A DNA stretch of 64,000 nucleotides from Aquatica leii (taxonomy: Eukaryota > Arthropoda > Insecta > Coleoptera > Lampyridae), in NCBI GenBank assembly GCA_035610365.1, contig CM069432.1, positions 167,894,035 through 167,958,034 of the forward strand, in the 5' to 3' direction. Made by a program: the position numbers and the translations under genes. Under the pieces are notes generated by a model. The model was given only the letters and a program-made list of their open reading frames with translations. It was not told the DNA's origin and did not search any database. Below are positions 59,934-64,000 of this stretch, piece after piece. Within the stretch, counting starts at the first letter, position 1. Each line of letters starts with the position of its first letter.

Positions 59934-60292
59934 TGTTTTTCAGATTTTCACGAGTGAAATTATTATTTTCATCTTCTCTAGCTCAACATGTGAATGAAAC
60001 GGGCCATGTTATTGATTTTGACAACACCAAAATTCTTGCAAGTGTTGAACACTTTTGGTCACGAATAGCTAGAGAAGCAATTGAAATTGAAAAACGACCG
60101 TCTAGCATAAACAAACGCAACGATAGCGTCAGATTGCCAAAAATTTGGACAACAGTTCTTACCCATGTAAAGTCATCTAACATTAACACCACTTTAAATA
60201 AACCAACAACAAGCAATGCTATTCAAAATCAAGTACGTCATCGACCCTTGACAAGAAGTCAAACTAAAATTGACAATGACAAGTTTGTTTAA
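59934..60292 (+). pseudogene. Penelope-like element, C-terminal GIY-YIG region remnant
   Basis: The open forward frame reads LAQHVNETGHVIDFDNTKIL, then WSRIAREAIEIEKRPSSIN, then VRLPKIWTTVLTHV and RPLTRSQTK. This is the stretch at the end of Penelope-like reverse transcriptases just after the GIY-YIG endonuclease core (H..TGH.IDF..T, then RE.IEI). Frame is intact to the stop at 60290, but the reverse transcriptase and the first half of the endonuclease are missing, so it is a 5'-truncated copy. It lies between two TA tracts and is followed by a hammerhead-like motif, as expected for the element's 3' repeat. Confidence 0.75.
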
Positions 60293-60340
60293 TTTTTAAT
60301 TTTTGGTTCATGTTAATGTATTAATAATAAGTTTAGTTTA

Positions 60341-60376
60341 ACTTGAAAATGACAAGTGTGATCTTGTCGAAACGTT
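60341..60376 (+). ncRNA. Hammerhead-like motif behind the Penelope fragment
   Basis: ACTTGAAAAT is followed by GACAAG, loop TGTGAT, CTTGTC and GAAACGTTGT. The 6-bp stem is perfect and the GAAAC box is conserved, but CTTGAAA stands where CTGATGA belongs. Penelope-like elements are known to carry hammerhead motifs in their terminal repeats, so this is read as a decayed or variant example. Confidence 0.5.
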
Positions 60377-60426
60377 GTTTTAACAATAAAAACATAAAAC
60401 GAGAAGAAATCCGAAAATCATTTCAA

Positions 60427-60428
<2 letters not shown>

Positions 60429-60473
<45 letters not shown>
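60429..60473. repeat. (TA)n microsatellite, right of Penelope fragment
   Basis: About 22 TA units directly after the Penelope 3' region. Confidence 0.95.
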
Positions 60474-60474
<1 letters not shown>

Positions 60475-60640
60475 TTATAAATAGCACGTTGTTGCGCCCG
60501 ATATATTAACAGGTACCCGATGAGCCCGGATTTTTTCGTTGATATACAGGACGTTGATGAGCCCTATTATATACAGAATATATGTTTAGCGTTCCTTCGC
60601 GAGCCCACCAACGTTGCCACTCTATTTGGGCTCATCAAGG
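60474..60640. repeat. GATGAGCCC word cluster
   Basis: GATGAGCCC occurs at about 60518 and 60555, GCGAGCCC at 60600 and the reverse word GGGCTCATC at 60628, with GCGCCCGAT at 60494. It lies right of a TA tract and recalls the CGAAGCCC clusters. It may be the end of a third element of the type. Confidence 0.5.
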
Positions 60641-62070
60641 TAATTTTGATCTTAAACGATATTTATCTTTTATACTATATAGAGTTAAGCATTTTTCATC
60701 TTATGAACTACAAGCCACGACGATTTGAGTTTTGTGTAATTTAATTAAATTAAGATTTTTAATTTAACTTTTGCCATCTGACAATATATTTGTAAATAAA
60801 GAACTTACTTATAATTTTTTAGGCAATTTAGTAACCAATGTACAATTTCAGGAAAAACGATAATTAATTGAAAATTATTAAGAAAAGTTAAAAAGTTGTA
60901 CTTGCTTTAGACAAAACAAAATGTTAGTTTTAATATTTTTCGTTACCGATTAGACAGCACGCGGTTGTTTTAATTATGATCGAATTTAGATTAAACGTAT
61001 TCGATTGAGTTTGTACTGCTTGAAAATGAACTTTTCAGCAAAGCATTTGCATTTAAGGAGTCCCTCATTTTTTTTATCACCTACGAATTGATTTTAAATT
61101 TTTAAAATTGGTTTTTTAAAAAAACCTTGCCTTATCGGCATCGCATCACGAAAAGTTTATTTGTTTTTTGGAATTCATGGAATTTTTTTTTAAAGTAAAA
61201 ATGAGATGTTAACCGTTCAAAATTACTTACGATAAAGCAATGTCGAATGTTACCAGGGCATACCATGTAAAAGTCTCTCATTAAAATGATTAGTTAGTAT
61301 CACAGTTTTGGAAGTTTTTGATTTGTTCAACATATCGTATAGCTTTCATTCTTCTATTTTGTTTTGTTTGTATAGCTACTGTAATTGAATAGCAGTAGCA
61401 GTAGCACAAAAGTGTAGAAATACTATAGAGAATGGAATAAGTAAAATAAAGTGTTATCTTTAACAAAAATTGTGCAATTGGATAAAGCTTTTTATAAAGG
61501 TTTAATAATTTTTAAAAATTTTAGTGTATTACCTTATCAATTTATACTAGGGTTATTTCAAGAAAAGTAATTGAACGGTCAGTACCTACTTGATTTTTTC
61601 ATTGGTCTATTATGGTGTAAAATTTAAGTTGTTTTAATAGGTATGAAACCTCCCTTAAAATTTTATTTTTTCCTTAATGTGCATATTGAATCCACATTAA
61701 GAATGTAATTAACTATTGTTCGATTAACAATTGAAATTCTATTTCTAATTCCCTGAAAAATACCCCGGTAGTTTCTAATTATGGTACCAATTGTAATGAC
61801 ACAGGAAATTGATAATTCCAATAAGACTTTTGTTCTATTCATTAATGTCTTCGTGGTCAACTTCAAAAATGTTACTATTAGTTCATCAGTTCAATATGAA
61901 GTGTGTAAATCGTGACTTTAATTTGTAGTGTGAAAATCGTGTGTTATCAAGTGATAAATGAATTCGAGAACTAAAAAAATATACGCAATGGCAGTTGATA
62001 GTAGCAGTAAGTACATTCTAAGGGTTTTTTTACTTCTGTTGATGTGAGGGTACGACAGATACTGATATTA
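60641..62070. other. Stretch without recognisable genes
   Basis: AT-rich. No coding block or repeat recognised. Confidence 0.4.
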
Positions 62071-62423
62071 AATTATAAGTTGTAGGGGTTTCGATTTCTG
62101 TCAATTTCTTTGTTCTTTATTTAATAATTATAAAAACATGTTGAATGACAACGTTTCGCCGCTTATTAATTCGGCTTTTTAAGTCTAAAATTAACTATTT
62201 TTAATAAAATGCTCAGAAACTTCTTAAAACAGATCATGTGTTATAAAAATATATAAATTATAACACATGATTTGTTTTTGAACATTTTATTAAAAATACT
62301 TAATTTTAGACTTGAAAAAACCGAATTAATAAGCGCCGATACGTTGTCATTCAACATGTTTTTATAATTATTAAAAACGAACAAAGAAATTGACAGAAAT
62401 CGAAACCCTTACAACGTATAATT
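62071..62423. mobile_element. Foldback element with arms of about 165 bp
   Basis: Nearly the whole 353 bp is one imperfect palindrome. The left begins AATTATAAGTTGTAGGGGTT and the reversed right begins AATTATACGTTGTAAGGGTT. The arms meet at a central hairpin, ATCATGTGTTATAA and its complement around 62228-62266. Each arm contains CCGAATTAATAAGCG and GAAACGTTGTC or GATACGTTGTC preceded by CTTGAAAA or CTTAAAAA. This is the variant motif also seen at 60341-60376, so a Penelope-related origin is likely. No protein is encoded. Confidence 0.75.
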
Positions 62424-62654
62424 CAATTTTTACTAAATTTCTAATACTTTGTCAAAGAACTGAGAGAAAGAAATTATTTGTAAAAAGTAATTAATAGGTG
62501 TAATTTTTGTTTTAAAGGTACTTAAACTACTACATGTTTTTATTTCATGTGGCAACTTATTATACATGATTAAACCATAAAAATAAAGAATTTTTTGAAC
62601 TTGCAAGACGTACCTACATTTTTAGTAGGTATAGAAATTATCATTATTATTCCT

Positions 62655-63012
62655 ATGAGAAACGATATAAATCCTCCAAAAAACTTTATAGTTTGGTGTG
62701 TTTCTATACTATGATAGAATCCTTCGATGTGGAGGATAGGCACCACTCAGAAATAAAACTCAGTACGTAATAAATTACAAATTGTAATTTATTATTCTAG
62801 CTAGTAAGTTTTTAATTATATTGACTATTGTAATATGTTCTACTCTTAGACTAGGATTACTAATTATAATTACCATTAATATAGATTGGTCTGATGAAGT
62901 TGGCACAATAGCCAACGAAACGTAGCCAGAATTACGTACTGAGTTTTATTTCTGAGTGGTGCCTATCCTCCACGTCGAAGGATTCTATCATAGTATAGAA
63001 ACACACCAAACT
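62655..63012 (+). mobile_element. Hammerhead-type inverted-repeat element, copy B
   Basis: A 358-bp insertion in the LINE, flanked by the exact 12-bp duplication ATTATTATTCCT (62643-62654 and 63013-63024). It starts ATGAG and TCCTCCAAAAAACTTTAT, as copy A does. Inverted arms run from about 62688 to 62774 and 62932 to 63012, including GATAGGCACCACTCAGAAAT and its complement. A hammerhead-like core lies just inside the right arm. Compared with copy A it lacks much of the middle and the left ribozyme. Confidence 0.85.
62891..62942 (+). ncRNA. Hammerhead ribozyme core
   Basis: CTGATGA (62891-62897) is followed by an extra A, a perfect stem II (GTTGGC with GCCAAC, loop ACAATA), GAAA (62917-62920), and stem III CGTA paired with TACG, then TA. 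The expected cleavage would follow that A. All conserved boxes are present. The extra A before stem II and the lack of a local stem I are oddities. Stem I may instead come from the long arms, where CTGAGTTTTATTTCTGAG after the core matches the left arm. Self-cleavage is inferred, not shown. Confidence 0.7.
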
Positions 63013-63329
63013 ATTATTATTCCTTGTATAATAGTTATGAATATTAAAATCCTTAATACTAAAATTGTTAAAATATTTAGGAGGAAAACCATTTACTATT
63101 TTGAAAATAAAAATAAAATATTTAATTTATATTTCTTACTAATTGAACACCAATTTAATGTCTTTAGCATGCAATCGGTAGGTGTGTAGGTACTTACTAC
63201 ATTGCAGAATAATGCGCATTCCTCGGTTTTGTAAATGCTGTAATTTTTGTAAGTTTGATTTGTTTATTAGATAGTTTATTGAAGAACAGTATTCAAAAAT
63301 TGGCATAATTGTTGCGGTTTAAATATTAA

Positions 63330-64000
63330 TAAAAGTACTACTATCGGTTTCAAAAAGTAAGACACCCGAGTTTAGAATGTTATAATTTTTTTTATTTGGC
63401 GTTCGATTGTTTTGATATTTGTCATGAATGTACCTTGTACACTGTGTCGCATTTATAATGGCGTGGTTAAAATCGCATAATATTAACATGATGTGTTAGT
63501 TGTTCCCCTTTAATGGCATACATATAAATAAAATAAGATGGGATGGATTTTTCTATTGTATGAGAATGTCTTATGACCGTTAATCACCGTATTCTTTGTT
63601 TACATATTTACGTTCAAAATTGAAACTGTTTAATTGTCTGAATTTGCTACTATATTAAATATAGCTATCAAACAATCACTTTTTATATTAAAAAAACCTA
63701 TAATGCCAGGTTTGGTAATGTCCAAGTTGCAAAATTTTTGGTTTAATAATTAATCTTTCCATTACAATAAAGTTTGGTCATTTTGTAACAAAATATAAGT
63801 TACAATAAAAATGCTTGTTCATATTTTATTTTCAATCTAACTTCCGGTCCCCGAAATTCATTTGTTGTGGTTAAAAAAAATTAACTGGATATTATTGTCG
63901 TTTTCTTTCTTCTTAGGAAATATTTTAAACTATTTAAACTGTTAAGAAAAAGTAAAAATAAGATTTTGACTATTATTGAGTAAAAAGTAATTTAACAATA
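63330..64000. other. Stretch without recognisable genes
   Basis: AT-rich. No coding block or repeat recognised. Confidence 0.4.

Larger units (their letters stand above)
62430..63320 (-). pseudogene. Non-LTR retrotransposon (LINE) reverse transcriptase C-terminus, split by an insertion
   Basis: On the minus strand FEYCSSINYLINKSNLQKL, then LQHLQNRGMRIIL (63290-63200), then FIFIFKIVNGFPPKYFNNF and NIHNYYTRNNN (63100-63015) match the region after the reverse transcriptase core of CR1/Jockey-type elements. The frame resumes beyond the inserted element at 62640 with NNNDNFYT, ILYFYGLIMYNKLPHEIKTC and LSTFKTKITPINYF, ending about 62430. Stops and a shift are present near 63140. The upstream polymerase core is not visible before 63320. 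Confidence 0.75.

Noticed and set aside
59983..60216. Minus-strand open frame of 77 residues
   Set aside because: Antisense to the Penelope C-terminal fragment.
1..64000. tRNA, rRNA, CRISPR arrays, telomeric TTAGG repeats
   Set aside because: Looked for by eye and not seen. CRISPR arrays are not expected in an animal genome, and the 525-bp array has no spacer structure.

Overview
This is an AT-rich, repeat-dominated stretch of an animal genome, almost certainly an insect. I found no host gene I can defend. The coding signals are transposon relics, nearly all broken by stops, frameshifts and deletions, separated by low-complexity AT-rich sequence, simple repeats and non-autonomous inverted-repeat elements. 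The mix of families (copia, Penelope-like, a LINE, Harbinger, Tc1-like, pogo/Tigger, hAT, piggyBac, a Mutator-type transposase with a YqaJ-like part, and two unnamed DDE-like families I know from insect predicted proteomes) suggests an expanded insect genome. A beetle is plausible but not shown.

Layout. 0.5-3.25 kb: a Ty1/copia relic with a possible primer-binding site. 3.5-5.5 kb: a Harbinger element with nested terminal repeats. 6.6-7.7 kb: a Tc1-like transposase. 8.05-8.64 kb: a MITE. 8.7-24 kb: mostly empty, with a perfect palindrome (12.0 kb), a Harbinger-type MITE (13.3 kb), an unrecognised broken reading frame (14.8-15.7 kb) and a long TA tract (19.1 kb). 24.2 kb: a MITE with a 4-bp target duplication. 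24.9-31.1 kb: three large transposase relics (unnamed DDE-like family, Mutator-type, piggyBac). 33.4-36.2 kb: Tc1-like copies with duplicated tails, enclosing a hAT scrap. 38.9-41.9 kb: a young tandem array of a 525-bp monomer that abuts a hAT gene (41.9-42.8 kb). 47.2 kb: a hammerhead-like inverted-repeat element. 49.6 kb: Tc1. 51.2-51.9 kb: hAT. 51.9-53.7 kb: a Tigger transposase with only two lesions.

56.1-59.9 kb holds the most novel object. It is a roughly 3.8-kb unit lying between two (TA)n tracts. Its two ends carry mirror-image clusters of the word TTACGAAGCCC, and it encloses a broken gene of an unnamed DDE-like family. I read it as a DNA transposon with subterminal word arrays that inserted into a TA microsatellite. 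The neighbouring TA tracts (37.7, 56.1, 60.4 kb and weakly 19.1 kb) have their own word clusters, which suggests a group of such elements. A Penelope-like fragment sits inside the TA tract at 59.9-60.5 kb.

The last 2 kb are nested. A LINE relic on the minus strand is split by a 358-bp inverted-repeat element bearing a near-consensus hammerhead ribozyme core and flanked by a 12-bp duplication. A second copy of that element lies at 47.2 kb with a 13-bp duplication. A separate foldback element at 62.1-62.4 kb carries a variant motif also seen behind the Penelope fragment. All calls come from reading the sequence by eye. Family names rest on remembered motifs, and boundaries of degraded elements are approximate.
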